Assembly (NCBI RefSeq): GCF_001657485.1 | Contig: NZ_LXFU01000048.1 | Coordinates: 248,001 to 312,000 of the forward strand | Origin: Rhizobium sp. WYCCWR10014 | GTDB taxonomy: Bacteria; Pseudomonadota; Alphaproteobacteria; Rhizobiales; Rhizobiaceae | Length of the DNA stretch: 64,000 nucleotides | Reading direction: 5' to 3' | In this document: positions 17,230 to 25,356 of the stretch, piece after piece | Numbering within the stretch: position 1 is the stretch's first letter | How the letters are laid out: every line of letters starts with the position of its first letter | Made by a program: the position numbers and the translations under genes | The notes under the pieces: model-generated | Databases searched by the model: none | What the model saw: only the letters and a program-made list of their open reading frames with translations | What the model was told of the DNA's origin: nothing

Positions 17230-18228
17230 ATGATCAGTGACCCGCTCTCCGAAATGCTCAATCTGCTCGATGCGCGCTGCCTTGTGTCGGGCGGGCTGAT
17301 CGCCGGAGGCGCCTGGGCGCTGCGCTTTCCCCGGCCGAACCGGATCAAGATCAGCGCGGTCGCCAAAGGGCGCTGCTGGCTTTGCCTCGACAATGGCAGT
17401 GAACCCATTCTGCTCGAGGCAGGCGACGTTGCGCTTCTGAACGGCCGGCATTCGTTCGTCTTGGCGAGCGACCTTGCCGTTACGCCCACTGACGCGGTCG
17501 GCGCCTTCAAGGAGAAGGTCGACGGCATGGCACGCCACGGCGTTGGCGAGGATTTCCATTATCTCGGCGGCCACATCGCGCTCGGGCCGCAGGGCATGGA
17601 GCTGCTGTCCGACGTATTGCCGCCGATCATTCATGTGCGCGCCGCCCTTGCCGAAGCCGGCGTGCTGCGCTGGCTGCTCGACCAGCTGGTGCGGGAGATG
17701 GCGGCAAAGCGGCCAGGCGCCCTGCTCGCCTCGACCCAGCTTGCGCAGTTGATGTTCGTGCAGGTGCTGAGGGCGCACATCATGAGCTCGGCGCCATTGA
17801 CGGTCGGTTGGCTCCGCGCCTTCGGCGACGATCGCATTGCGCCGGCGCTGCGGCTGATGCATGGCGATCCCGGCCGGTCCTGGCAGCTTGGCGAACTGGC
17901 AAAGGCGGCCGGCATGTCGCGCACGAGCTTTGCGCTGCGGTTCAAGACCGTGGCGGGGGTGGCGCCGCTCACCTATCTGATCGGCTGGCGCATGCGCCTT
18001 GCCGAACGCGAGCTGCGGGAGGGCAGCATGCCGGTTTCAGCACTGGCGCTTTCGCTCGGTTACACATCCGAAAGCGCCTTCAGCAACGCCTTCAAGCGGA
18101 TGACGGGTATGGCGCCCAGGCGCTATCGCGTGGCGATGGCCCGCGAGGCCGGTCCGATCGAAGAGGTGGTGGATGTCGAGGGGCAGGCGATGACGACGCA
18201 TTACAGGCTGTTGAAGGCGGCATCGTAG
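17230..18228 (+). CDS. AraC family transcriptional regulator (cupin-type N-terminus)
   Basis: A 332-residue activator. The N-terminal half is a cupin_6-like effector domain (LVSGGLIAGGAWALRFP, LLEAGDVALLNGRHSFVL). The C-terminal ~100 residues carry the two helix-turn-helix motifs (LGELAKAAGMSRTSFALRF and VSALALSLGYTSESAFSNAFKRMTGMAPRRYR). ATG 17230 gives the family-typical start MISDPLSEMLNLLDARC; an in-frame ATG at 17191 would add 13 residues. It is divergent from the SDR gene at 17133, and the short shared promoter region suggests direct control. Confidence 0.87.
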   Translation: MISDPLSEMLNLLDARCLVSGGLIAGGAWALRFPRPNRIKISAVAKGRCWLCLDNGSEPILLEAGDVALLNGRHSFVLASDLAVTPTDAVGAFKEKVDGMARHGVGEDFHYLGGHIALGPQGMELLSDVLPPIIHVRAALAEAGVLRWLLDQLVREMAAKRPGALLASTQLAQLMFVQVLRAHIMSSAPLTVGWLRAFGDDRIAPALRLMHGDPGRSWQLGELAKAAGMSRTSFALRFKTVAGVAPLTYLIGWRMRLAERELREGSMPVSALALSLGYTSESAFSNAFKRMTGMAPRRYRVAMAREAGPIEEVVDVEGQAMTTHYRLLKAAS

Positions 18229-18539
18229 CGGCGCGAGATGCGCATGATTTTAGGCCCGATCGGGTCAGCAGCATCATGCTCTCAATGCGGTCGCCCGCAT
18301 TCCGTGATGAAGTGGATTAAAGATGGCCGTCGCCTGTGTAGCGCTTTTCCGGACGTATTTTTGAAGACATGCGGCGCATTGGCTGGAATGTTGACCAGCG
18401 AAGATGCGCTCAGGGTCAACGCCTGACGGCGGAAGTTGAACCGTAGCCCCCCAATAACATTGTCTCATTCCGTACCATTCCACCCGTCGAGTCACGACCC
18501 TGATAAGTTGAATCAACTGATTTGGTATAGGAGGAAGAA
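18229..18539. other. intergenic region with a diverged repeat fragment
   Basis: The first 60 bp (GCGCATGATTTTAGGCCCGATCGGG...CATCATGCTC) resemble the palindrome at 2845-2871. Near the right end AGTTGAATCAACT (18506-18518) is a 6-bp-arm palindrome about 20 nt before the next gene's start and could be an operator. No gene is seen. Confidence 0.45.
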
Positions 18540-18719
18540 ATGATGACTGTCACGGTGATCAAACCCGCACAAGATCGGAAAAAAGTGTCCGATGCCTATG
18601 AACTTGACTATTTTGTGCAGAAACACGCCATCGCCAGAATGGACGCGATCCGGATTCTCAATCTGCACCGATCTGATCGAGATGCCTCCGACCGCGCCGC
18701 GCATCGTCTCAAAAGGTGA
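18540..18719 (+). CDS. 59-residue DUF3606-like small protein
   Basis: ATG 18540 (a second ATG follows immediately) has a strong GGAGGAAGAA upstream; TGA ends at 18719. The product contains DRKKVSDAYELDYFVQKHAIAR and DRDASDRAAHRLKR. The layout (short basic start, YELxYF-xKHxI helix, C-terminal helix) resembles DUF3606 proteins, which are small and of unknown function. It is convergent with the next small gene, with 37 bp between them. Confidence 0.6.
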   Translation: MMTVTVIKPAQDRKKVSDAYELDYFVQKHAIARMDAIRILNLHRSDRDASDRAAHRLKR

Positions 18720-18756
18720 TCTACCGACCGGAACGAGACGGGCGGGATTTTCCCTT

Positions 18757-18963
18757 TCATTTGCCAATGAGATTTAACGCGAGGCCGACCAGCGCATCTT
18801 TGGTCGTCGTCCCCTTTTGAAAGGCATACAAAAGAACGGTTAAGAGATCCGAACCGTCTTCGCTATCGGGCGAGATGTCATGCCGGGCGCAGGCCTCCTG
18901 GAAGGCAATCAGGAGCACTGTCGAAGCGGTCTCGTCGACATGGTGATTGTAAAATGAGGTCAC
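18757..18963 (-). CDS. 68-residue conserved small protein
   Basis: GTG 18963 has AAGGA upstream on the minus strand. The product (STVLLIAFQEACARHDI, LLTVLLYAFQKGTTTKDALVGLAL) is weakly similar in layout to the two small paralogues at 158 and 12580, especially the LLxxxFxxGxT...L..AL block. It lies just downstream of the Crp/Fnr gene on the same strand. Function unknown. Confidence 0.62.
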   Translation of the reverse strand: MTSFYNHHVDETASTVLLIAFQEACARHDISPDSEDGSDLLTVLLYAFQKGTTTKDALVGLALNLIGK

Positions 18964-19009
18964 GCATCATCCTTAAGGGTTGCCGACGTCAAATGCGTTC
19001 AGTTGTCGA

Positions 19010-19777
19010 TCAGGCAGGCCGTATCAACGGCGTGGCATCATTCGGAACCGGTTTCGATTTACCAAGAGGAATGCCGATCAGCCGTTCGTATTCTATCTCA
19101 GCCGGGCCATAGGTGCCTTGGCAGAGGTGCATCAGCCCAGTGCGATCCTGCACGAGAATTTCCCCGCGTTGCGATTTGATGAAGTGCTTCGCTTCGAGAA
19201 TTTGCAGGGCCACTGTTACACCGGGCCTACGCACGCCAAGCATCATCGCAAGAAATTCATGGGTCACATAGAAGCTGTCGCCATTGACGCGGTCGTGAAC
19301 CATGAGAATCCATCGCGCCAGCCGCTCTTCCAGTTTGATCTGACCGTTTGCAAGGGCGGTGTAGGTGGTCTGGATACCGAGCGTACGGGCATAGTGCATC
19401 AAAAGTTCTGTTAACGCGGCGCTCTGAGACATCGCTTCGTGAAGATTGTCGGCAGAAATACGAAGCGCCGAGCCGCCCATCTGGACGAAGCAGTCGAACG
19501 GGCTTTCTGTATCGCCCTGGACCAGCGACGTGCCGGTCATGCCATCCCGGCCGAACAGGCCGACCTCGACGGTTGAACCGCCCTCTTTGCTTGCCACCAC
19601 CGATCCAAGACCCGCCTCGAAAAAATAGACGAAGTTGATCGGCTGATGCGCCTTTTCGAGCGACTGACGAAGGTTGAGCTGCATTCTCTCCAGACTGGGG
19701 GCAAGCAGGCGCCGATCTTCAGGGGTAAGGGCACACAACAAATGGTTCTTGAACGTGCTTATATTTTGGTTGGTCAT
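19010..19777 (-). CDS. Crp/Fnr family transcriptional regulator
   Basis: A 255-residue regulator. The N-terminal cNMP-binding-type beta barrel includes VYFFEAGLGSVVASKEGGSTVEVGLFGRDGMTG. The dimer helix follows (LLMHYARTLGIQTTYTALANGQIKLEERLARWILM). The C-terminal winged HTH is FYVTHEFLAMMLGVRRPGVTVALQIL. The FNR N-terminal cysteine cluster is absent, so this is not a classical oxygen sensor. ATG 19777 (MTNQNISTFKNHLLC) is preferred to an upstream start. The small gene at 18963 follows 46 bp downstream on the same strand. Confidence 0.88.
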   Translation of the reverse strand: MTNQNISTFKNHLLCALTPEDRRLLAPSLERMQLNLRQSLEKAHQPINFVYFFEAGLGSVVASKEGGSTVEVGLFGRDGMTGTSLVQGDTESPFDCFVQMGGSALRISADNLHEAMSQSAALTELLMHYARTLGIQTTYTALANGQIKLEERLARWILMVHDRVNGDSFYVTHEFLAMMLGVRRPGVTVALQILEAKHFIKSQRGEILVQDRTGLMHLCQGTYGPAEIEYERLIGIPLGKSKPVPNDATPLIRPA

Positions 19778-19948
19778 CGTGCTCTCTGGGGCGAAAGCAC
19801 GACGATCTTCCAAACGTCAGCGCCCTTACGTGGCTGACGTCATATATAAGGTTGCGCTTAAAAGCTGCATTGCGCAACAACTTTTGTACGAAATCGTACA
19901 GAGTCGCACCTAGACGTTGTTTTGGTAAGAGGATTTGGCCCACACTGG

Positions 19949-20299
19949 TTACGCTTGTGATGCGGCGACTGGTCGTCGTTTGCCGATGCCGTTTCGGAGC
20001 GATGTCTCCTGAAGTTTGAGTCGGCGAACTTCATCTTCCCCGCGCGCAGCGAGAATGAAAACACGTTCTTTCCCATCGGGAGCTTGAACCTCGGCGACAA
20101 CGTCTCGCGCTATCAGCTCCTCCATGGTGATATCCGATACCCCCGGGATCACGGAAGTCGGCTGCGGTTCAGGATAATATTGGTCGAGAAATCTGATGGC
20201 CTTGTTTTGTCTGTTGCCGAGGCCAAGCCGCGGCCCGTCGTCAAATTCCTCCCTGCGCTCACGTTGCACTCGGCTTGACGAGACCGGTCGACGTTTCAT
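19949..20299 (-). CDS. small hypothetical protein
   Basis: A 116-residue hydrophilic protein starting ATG 20299, with GAGAGGAAATAG upstream. It begins MKRRPVSSSRVQRERREEF and contains IRFLDQYYPEPQPTSVIPG and VVAEVQAPDGKERVFILAARGEDEVRRLKL. No membrane segment, no known motif. It ends in a basic patch (GKRRPVAASQA). It lies upstream of the Crp/Fnr gene on the same strand but 170 bp away, with its own terminator region not evident. Confidence 0.5.
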   Translation of the reverse strand: MKRRPVSSSRVQRERREEFDDGPRLGLGNRQNKAIRFLDQYYPEPQPTSVIPGVSDITMEELIARDVVAEVQAPDGKERVFILAARGEDEVRRLKLQETSLRNGIGKRRPVAASQA

Positions 20300-20620
20300 C
20301 ACTATTTCCTCTCGCATTTTTGATATGGTCGGGAAGTCGGTGAGTTGCAAACCGGATGGGAAGAAGCTCGTCTGATTTTTCGTTGGCCATAGGAAGAAGC
20401 CGGGAAAATCCCTCTATTCTTCACGCCATCGCGCCAGATTGGCACAGCTTGCACATTCTGAGGGGCACAACGGGCCGTTGCAATGATAGTTCCGCGTGTA
20501 TTGACTCTTTGCGCGCTTGGGCAGCCGGCGCGGCAGTCGCGACGGGGATCCCGGCGCAGGAAAGCCTTGCCATGACTGACCTGGCACCGTTGTGCGGGGC
20601 GCGTTCGACCGGATTCATGC
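20300..20620. other. intergenic region, no gene seen
   Basis: About 320 bp upstream of the minus-strand small gene, ending at a family A repeat. It probably holds that gene's promoter. A TTGGCACAGCTTGCA at 20439 resembles a sigma-54 promoter but its GG-GC spacing is two bases too short. Confidence 0.4.
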
Positions 20621-20697
20621 GACGCGCGTTAGATCTTTGTTTTATGCATGTCGTTGGCCCAAAACCGCCGCGCACTTTTGGGCGACATGCACTAGAT
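20621..20697. repeat. palindromic intergenic repeat, family A
   Basis: TTTGTTTTATGCATGTCG, core CCAAAACCGCCGCGCACTTTTGGG and closing CGACATGC form nested perfect arms (GCATGTCG/CGACATGC outside, CCAAAA/TTTTGG inside). Its right end reaches the stop of the peptidoglycan-binding gene. Confidence 0.82.
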
Positions 20698-21645
20698 CGC
20701 GCCGATTTCCTTGAGTTTCTTCAGCACCGCCTGGTTCGGCTCGCCGTCTTCTGGCAGGTTGTAGTGCTTCTGAAAATGGCGGATGGCCGCGCGGGTTTGC
20801 TCGCCGGCGACGCCGTCGACGCCGACATTGGCATAGGCCAAGTTGGAAAGACCCTTCTGGATCTTCAACACCAGGTCGACATTGGTGATTTGGCTTGATG
20901 GAACCTGCTTTGCCGCCGATGGAACCGTTTTGACGGTCTTCTCGGCGCTGCGGATCGCCGCTGCCACCGGGTCTTCCGCCGCCGCCTTCGAGCTGACGTC
21001 CTCGGGCGGCTTTTCGGCGGGCACGGTCGAGGGGCCTGATGCATCGGTCTTCAGCGCCGCCAGGACCTCCGGCGTCGGATCGCCGGTCTGGGTCATGCCG
21101 ACGGTCTCTTCGAAGAAGAGGATGGCCGCACTGGTGCGGGGGCCAATGATGCCGTCGGGTATGCCGTTGTAGAGGCCGCGGCGGACCAGCTGCTGCTGGA
21201 TGTCCATGACGAGCTGGCTCGGTTGCTGGCCGGGTGCGGCAGGCGCCGGTGTCGCGTTGGTGGTGGCGGTATCCTGCGGCCGCTCGATCCGGAAGGTGGT
21301 GACGTCACCCTGTTGCTCCTCGGCCGGCCGGCGGGCGCCGAGTACGGTCGGAGATTGCAGATCGCGGGTGCGGAAGATCGGATGCGGATGCAGGCCCGGC
21401 TGATACCAGAGCGCATTGGCGGCGACGAAGGAGAAGATGACGGCGAAGGTAATCGTGCCGCCGGCGACCGACGGATTGCGGCCGATGACGCCGCCGAGCA
21501 CCGAGGCGCCCTGCAGGCCGACCCCGCCGAGCACGGAGGCGCCCTGCAGGCCGAGCCCGCCGAGGGCGGCAGCACCTGACATCAGAAGGCCCGGCTGCTG
21601 CCGTCCCCTTTTTCCCTTAGGCGATTTTCGCTTGCGCGCGGCCAT
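20692..21645 (-). CDS. membrane protein with two peptidoglycan-binding domains
   Basis: A 317-residue protein. A very basic N-terminus (MAARKRKSPKGKRGRQ) precedes a Gly-rich segment with an 11-residue tandem repeat (GLQGASVLGGV) and one membrane helix (ITFAVIFSFVAANALWY). Two PG_binding_1 domains follow, about residues 145-198 (VMDIQQQLVRRGLYNGIPDGIIGPRTSAAILFFE) and 258-312 (VLKIQKGLSNLAYANVGVDGVAGEQTRAAIRHFQ), joined by a Pro/Glu/Lys linker. Its start overlaps the last 29 bp of the histidine kinase gene, so the two are one transcription unit. It may tether a periplasmic function to the cell wall. Confidence 0.83.
   Translation of the reverse strand: MAARKRKSPKGKRGRQQPGLLMSGAAALGGLGLQGASVLGGVGLQGASVLGGVIGRNPSVAGGTITFAVIFSFVAANALWYQPGLHPHPIFRTRDLQSPTVLGARRPAEEQQGDVTTFRIERPQDTATTNATPAPAAPGQQPSQLVMDIQQQLVRRGLYNGIPDGIIGPRTSAAILFFEETVGMTQTGDPTPEVLAALKTDASGPSTVPAEKPPEDVSSKAAAEDPVAAAIRSAEKTVKTVPSAAKQVPSSQITNVDLVLKIQKGLSNLAYANVGVDGVAGEQTRAAIRHFQKHYNLPEDGEPNQAVLKKLKEIGAI
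21491..21556. repeat. 33-bp in-frame tandem repeat inside the peptidoglycan-binding gene
   Basis: Two 33-bp units (21491-21523, 21524-21556) differ at two positions and encode the duplicated 11-residue segment GLQGASVLGGV. A recent in-frame duplication in the Gly-rich membrane-proximal part is likely. Confidence 0.8.
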
Positions 21646-23128
21646 CGAAACGCCCCTCTTCCAATTCTGCGCCTGTGTTGACCGCGCCCTTCAGCCGCGG
21701 CGGAAACTCGACAGTCGCGCCATGGCCGGCGTCTTCGGCGTGCTGAGCACCCGAGCCGTCCACCGCGATCTCGATGGTGATGATCGTGCCTTCGCCCGGC
21801 TGGCTGGCGATGGCGAAATACCCGCCATGCAGCGCCACCAGCCCCTTGACCAGGGACAGACCGAGGCCGGAGCCTTCGAACTGGCGGGTATAGTCATTCT
21901 GGATCTGGACGAAAGGCTGGCCGAGCAATGCCAGCTTGTCGGCCGGGATGCCGATGCCGGTATCGCTGACCGTCAGCTTGAGGATGCCGTCGCGCGCTGC
22001 CGCATCGACCGAGACGACGCCGCCGGCCTCGGTGAATTTTATGGCATTGCCGACGAGGTTGATGAGGATCTGCTGGATGGCGCGCTGATCGGCGACGACC
22101 TCGCCGAGATCGCGCTGAATACGGCTCGTCAGGGTGAGACCCTTGGTCTTGGCCTGCAAGGCCAGCATCGATTCGCAGGATTTAACGGAGCTTGATATAT
22201 CGAAGGCTTCGAGGATCAGCTCGTAGCGGCCGGCTTCGATCTTGCTCATGTCGAGCATGGTGTTGACGACGGACAGCAGATGCGCACCGGATTCGCGAAC
22301 CAGGCCGACATATTCGCGCTGGCGGTCGTTTTCGAACTTGCCGAAATATTCGCCGATCAGGATATCGGAAAAGCCGAGAATGGCGTTCAACGGCGTGCGC
22401 AGCTCATGGCTGACGGCGGCGAGGAAACGCGATTTGGCGTCATTTGCCGATTCGGCATCCGCCGCGCGGTTCTGGGCTTCGTCACGCAACTGCTGCTCGA
22501 CGGAGACATCGCGCAGCTGGGCAATGATGGCGGCAAGTTCGCCGTCGGCATCGCGTCGGGCCGTCATGTCCATTCTCAGATAGGCGAACTGGCGCTGATC
22601 GCGCGAGACCGAGGGCCGGTCGATGCGCAGATCGACGCTCTGAGCGTCCTCGCCCCGGCGCAGGTCATCAAGCGCCTGCAGGAAAAGGATGCGGTCGGAG
22701 ACATGCACCTGCTCAAGGAAGCCCCTGCCCTTGGGATCGCGCATCCAGGCGAGGAAATCGCGCCGGTCGCGGCCGCCGACGGTCGCCACACTGCCGTGCG
22801 GGTCGAGGAAGAAGACGAGGCCCGGGGTGGCGGCAAGGAAGAAATCCTCGGCCGACTGCGTGGCGATACCGGCTGCCGAGCCCTGACGGGCGAGCGCGAT
22901 GCTGCCGACGGCGGAAAAGAGAAAGGCGGCGCAGACCATGGCGACACCTGCCGGCAGCGCCACGGCAGGACTGGTGACCGCCGAAAGGCCGATCGGAGCG
23001 GCAACGAGAGCAGCCGACGAGAGCAGCACGAGGCGGCGCAAGATCGCGAGCTCGCGTTGGCGCACGGCTTCACCACCGCCCGTCCGGGAGAGCCAGCTTG
23101 TCGCTGCCCGGTCTACGAGGGCCGTCAT
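21617..23128 (-). CDS. membrane sensor histidine kinase (PAS-HisKA-HATPase)
   Basis: A ~503-residue kinase. Two membrane helices lie near the N-terminus (LVLLSSAALVAAPIGLSAV and AVALPAGVAMVCAAFLFSAVGSIAL). A PAS-like region is followed by a coiled linker, the H-box SHELRTPLNAILGF (phospho-His about 241), and ATPase motifs NLVGNAIKFT (N), DTGIGIPADK (G1) and GSGLGLSLVKGL (G2). ESGAHLLSVVNTMLDMSKIEAG is typical of the DivJ/PleC class; a cell-cycle role is inference. No response regulator is adjacent. The start is uncertain: upstream TTG/GTG codons are possible. It overlaps the peptidoglycan-binding gene. Confidence 0.85.
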   Translation of the reverse strand: MTALVDRAATSWLSRTGGGEAVRQRELAILRRLVLLSSAALVAAPIGLSAVTSPAVALPAGVAMVCAAFLFSAVGSIALARQGSAAGIATQSAEDFFLAATPGLVFFLDPHGSVATVGGRDRRDFLAWMRDPKGRGFLEQVHVSDRILFLQALDDLRRGEDAQSVDLRIDRPSVSRDQRQFAYLRMDMTARRDADGELAAIIAQLRDVSVEQQLRDEAQNRAADAESANDAKSRFLAAVSHELRTPLNAILGFSDILIGEYFGKFENDRQREYVGLVRESGAHLLSVVNTMLDMSKIEAGRYELILEAFDISSSVKSCESMLALQAKTKGLTLTSRIQRDLGEVVADQRAIQQILINLVGNAIKFTEAGGVVSVDAAARDGILKLTVSDTGIGIPADKLALLGQPFVQIQNDYTRQFEGSGLGLSLVKGLVALHGGYFAIASQPGEGTIITIEIAVDGSGAQHAEDAGHGATVEFPPRLKGAVNTGAELEEGRFDGRAQAKIA

Positions 23129-23197
23129 CCAGCCGCCAATGTTACTCAATACACGCACGCAATACCCGCCCGAAAGGCTGTCGATCGATCCGGACAA

Positions 23198-23610
23198 TAG
23201 GCCTTGGCGACTTAAAGAAAGGATAAGGCAAAAGCGCTGTTCACAGCCTGAAACGGCCGAAATTCCCGTTTTGAAGCATCTGGGAGGCTCTTTGCCTTTT
23301 GTGGTTAATAGGGGGTAAGCGACGGATTTTCCTCATATTTCAGCATTGCGTTAACTCCTGTGGCAAGGCGAGCCGGCAAAAGTCCTGCAATTGCAAGCAG
23401 GTGCTGCCCTGATGCTTAACGGCGATCGCTCGCATTCGACTAAAATGCGGTTCAAATGCCGTTCGATAAAATTTGAACTAAATTTGCCGCAAATGCGCGT
23501 GAGTTTCGAAAAGCGGCATTCGCAACTTGGCGGTAGGGTGAAAACACACCGGACAACCGGCCTGATTCGGCGACAAGAACCGGACGGGGAAAACAGGATG
23601 GGCAACGACA
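23198..23610. other. divergent promoter region between kinase and DUF5330 genes
   Basis: About 410 bp. An inverted repeat GTTCAAAT (23450-23457) / ATTTGAAC (23471-23478) with a 13-bp spacer lies in an AT-rich block (GATAAAATTTGAACTAAATTTG). TTAATAGGGGGTAAG near 23305 only partly resembles a CtrA box. No gene is seen. Confidence 0.45.
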
Positions 23611-24105
23611 ATGTGGTTTCTGATCAAAGGATCCTTCTGGTTTGGCCTCGTGCTCGTGCTTCTTTCCGTCTTCAGCACGGAGAGTTCCGACAAGCTCGCC
23701 AACGGCCCGCACTTGCAACTGTCCGACGCGTTCACGGCGGCAAGCGGCGCCTATGACTATTTGACCGGCATGTGCTCGGAGAAGCCCGAAGTCTGCGCCA
23801 AGGGCAGCGAGACCCTCACCGCACTCGGCTACCGGGCCCGTGAAGGCGCCCGCGTTGCCTACGAACTTCTCGACAGCCAGTTCACGGATGAGGCGCCGGC
23901 GACCGCAAGGCTGGCCGAACCGCAGATGCCGGTGGCGCTCAACATGCCTTCCCTCACCCCGCCTGCTATCCAGGAAAAGGTGCGCGAGGCCAAGGCTGCG
24001 CTCAACCAGCCGATGCCTTACCGTCCGCCGGTCGAAGATGATGCCGCAGCCGAGACGGTGGTAACAGGCGCAATTCCGCTGCCGACGCCGAAGCCGGCGA
24101 TCTGA
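23611..24105 (+). CDS. DUF5330-type membrane-anchored protein
   Basis: A 164-residue protein with an N-terminal membrane helix (FWFGLVLVLLSVFS) and a periplasmic domain with two cysteines (MCSEKPEVCAKG) that could form a disulfide. The C-terminus is Pro/Ala-rich (GAIPLPTPKPAI). The pattern LSDAFTAASGAYDYLTGMC fits the alphaproteobacterial DUF5330 family. The start is ATG 23611, as the hydrophobic segment begins immediately. Function unknown; it is divergent from the histidine kinase operon. Confidence 0.75.
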   Translation: MWFLIKGSFWFGLVLVLLSVFSTESSDKLANGPHLQLSDAFTAASGAYDYLTGMCSEKPEVCAKGSETLTALGYRAREGARVAYELLDSQFTDEAPATARLAEPQMPVALNMPSLTPPAIQEKVREAKAALNQPMPYRPPVEDDAAAETVVTGAIPLPTPKPAI

Positions 24106-24274
24106 CGAAATTTTTCGCGGGCATTCGTCCGCAGTACCTTTCGGTTTTATAGCTTGCATCGGTGGTCCGCATGACGCGGAGATGCCCCATGCCTGACGTG
24201 CCTGCCCTGTTTAATTCAGCATGTTGCTGCGCCGTGAGGAAGCCCATCCCTCACGGCGTTTTTTCTATCTCAGT

Positions 24275-24518
24275 TTACGCAAATCCCGGCAAAACCGCTT
24301 CGCGCTTTGCCTGGGAAAACCGCTTCACACTTTTCCTGGAACTGCTCCGGTCTTTTGTTTTCGCAATTCCGGACGGAAAACCGCTTCACACTTTTCCTGG
24401 AATTGCTTTAGCGGTTCAAATCTGCCGATCTTTCACCTATATGCAGTCTTAGAGCATTTCCTGACGCATTCCGGACGCAAAACCGCTGCGCACTTTTGCT
24501 GGAACTGCTTCGATAGTG
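24275..24518. repeat. cluster of three palindromic repeats, family B, upstream of sufE
   Basis: Three consecutive elements (about 24280-24345, 24351-24415, 24451-24514) with the pattern CGCAATTCCGGACG, CAAAACCGCTTCACACTTTT, CCTGGAATTGCTT. The first has a doubled core (GCAAAACCGC...GGGAAAACCGC). GCAATTCCGG/CCTGGAATTGC form outer arms. They fill most of the 425-bp gap before sufE, leaving little room for other promoter elements. Confidence 0.8.
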
Positions 24519-24530
24519 AAAGGCTTCTCC

Positions 24531-24953
24531 ATGGCATCCCTCGACCAGATCATCGACGACTTTGCTTTCCTGGACGATTGGGAAGACCGCTACCGCTATG
24601 TCATCGAACTCGGCAAGGCGTTGCCGGACCTCGCCGAGGAGAAGCGCACCTCCGAGAACAAGGTGATGGGCTGCGCCAGCCAGGTGTGGCTGGTGACCCA
24701 TACGACAGGCGATCCCGACAATCCGGTCATGAGCTTCGAGGGTGATTCCGACGCCCATATCGTGCGCGGCCTCGTCGCCATCGTGCTTGCCACCTATTCC
24801 GGCAAGACGGCATCGGAGATCGCCAGACTCGATGCCTTCGAGATATTCTCGAAGATCGGCCTGGTGGAGAACCTGTCCTCGCAGCGCTCGAACGGACTGC
24901 GCTCGATGGTGAACAGGATCCGCGAAGAGGCAAGAGTTCGCGCCGCGGCTTGA
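24531..24953 (+). CDS. sufE: SufE family cysteine desulfuration protein
   Basis: A 140-residue sulfur-acceptor protein. It takes persulfide sulfur from the SufS cysteine desulfurase and passes it to the Fe-S scaffold. The conserved acceptor Cys48 is in NKVMGCASQVWL. Other family signatures are DDWEDRYRYVIELGKALP at the N-terminus and GLxxxLSxQRSNGLRSMVNRIR-like text at the C-terminus (LVENLSSQRSNGLRSM). ATG 24531 has AAAGG upstream. The gene is not next to the suf operon, as is common for stand-alone SufE in rhizobia. Confidence 0.9.
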   Translation: MASLDQIIDDFAFLDDWEDRYRYVIELGKALPDLAEEKRTSENKVMGCASQVWLVTHTTGDPDNPVMSFEGDSDAHIVRGLVAIVLATYSGKTASEIARLDAFEIFSKIGLVENLSSQRSNGLRSMVNRIREEARVRAAA

Positions 24954-25303
24954 GCGTGACGATGGGCGATTGGCTTTCAGAGCCACAGCCGATCCATTCG
25001 GCCAGCGCCTGCCTTCGCACATCGAATACATTAACACTTGCTGATAGTATAGGAATACATTCTAAGCCTGTCAGCAAAGCATAAGACAGGGTCGCCGACA
25101 CTATCTTAGCGACCGACCGAATCAGCTGCGAAGGCTTGTATACTAGCGCGATTCAGCTTTTGATTGAAGCGCAGAACAGCTCCAACCTTTCGTTTTACCC
25201 GATTCCCGGCAAAACCGCCTCGCGCTTTGCCTGAGAAAACCGTTTCGCGCTTTGCCTGGAATGGCTCCAGCGAGATTATTTTCCTCGCCTTGAAAAGGCA
25301 CAC
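24954..25303. other. intergenic region between convergent sufE and rosR
   Basis: About 350 bp. It holds one family B repeat (25190-25275) with a doubled core, and an AT-rich stretch around 25020-25150. It ends at the rosR terminator. No RNA gene or open frame is convincing. Confidence 0.5.
25190..25275. repeat. palindromic intergenic repeat, family B (doubled core)
   Basis: CGTTTTACCCGATTCCCGGC, core AAAACCGCCTCGCGCTTTGCC, second core GAGAAAACCGTTTCGCGCTTTGCC and closing TGGAATGGCTCC. It is very similar to the first element upstream of sufE. Confidence 0.75.
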
Positions 25304-25333
25304 AAAAAAGCCGGGCACAAGACCCGGCTTTTT
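25304..25333 (-). terminator. Rho-independent terminator of rosR
   Basis: Read on the minus strand: AAAAAGCCGGG, loop of 7, CCCGGCTTTTTT. Eleven-bp arms with a GC-rich stem and a U-run follow the rosR stop codon by about 24 bp. Confidence 0.9.
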
Positions 25334-25356
25334 GTCGTCGATGCTTTCGAAAAAGC

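Noticed and set aside
20439-20453. Sigma-54-like promoter TTGGCACAGCTTGCA
   Set aside because: The GG to GC spacing is two bases shorter than required.
23300-23316. CtrA-like box TTAATAGGGGGTAAG
   Set aside because: The second half-site does not match TTAA; considered only because of the DivJ/PleC-like kinase nearby.
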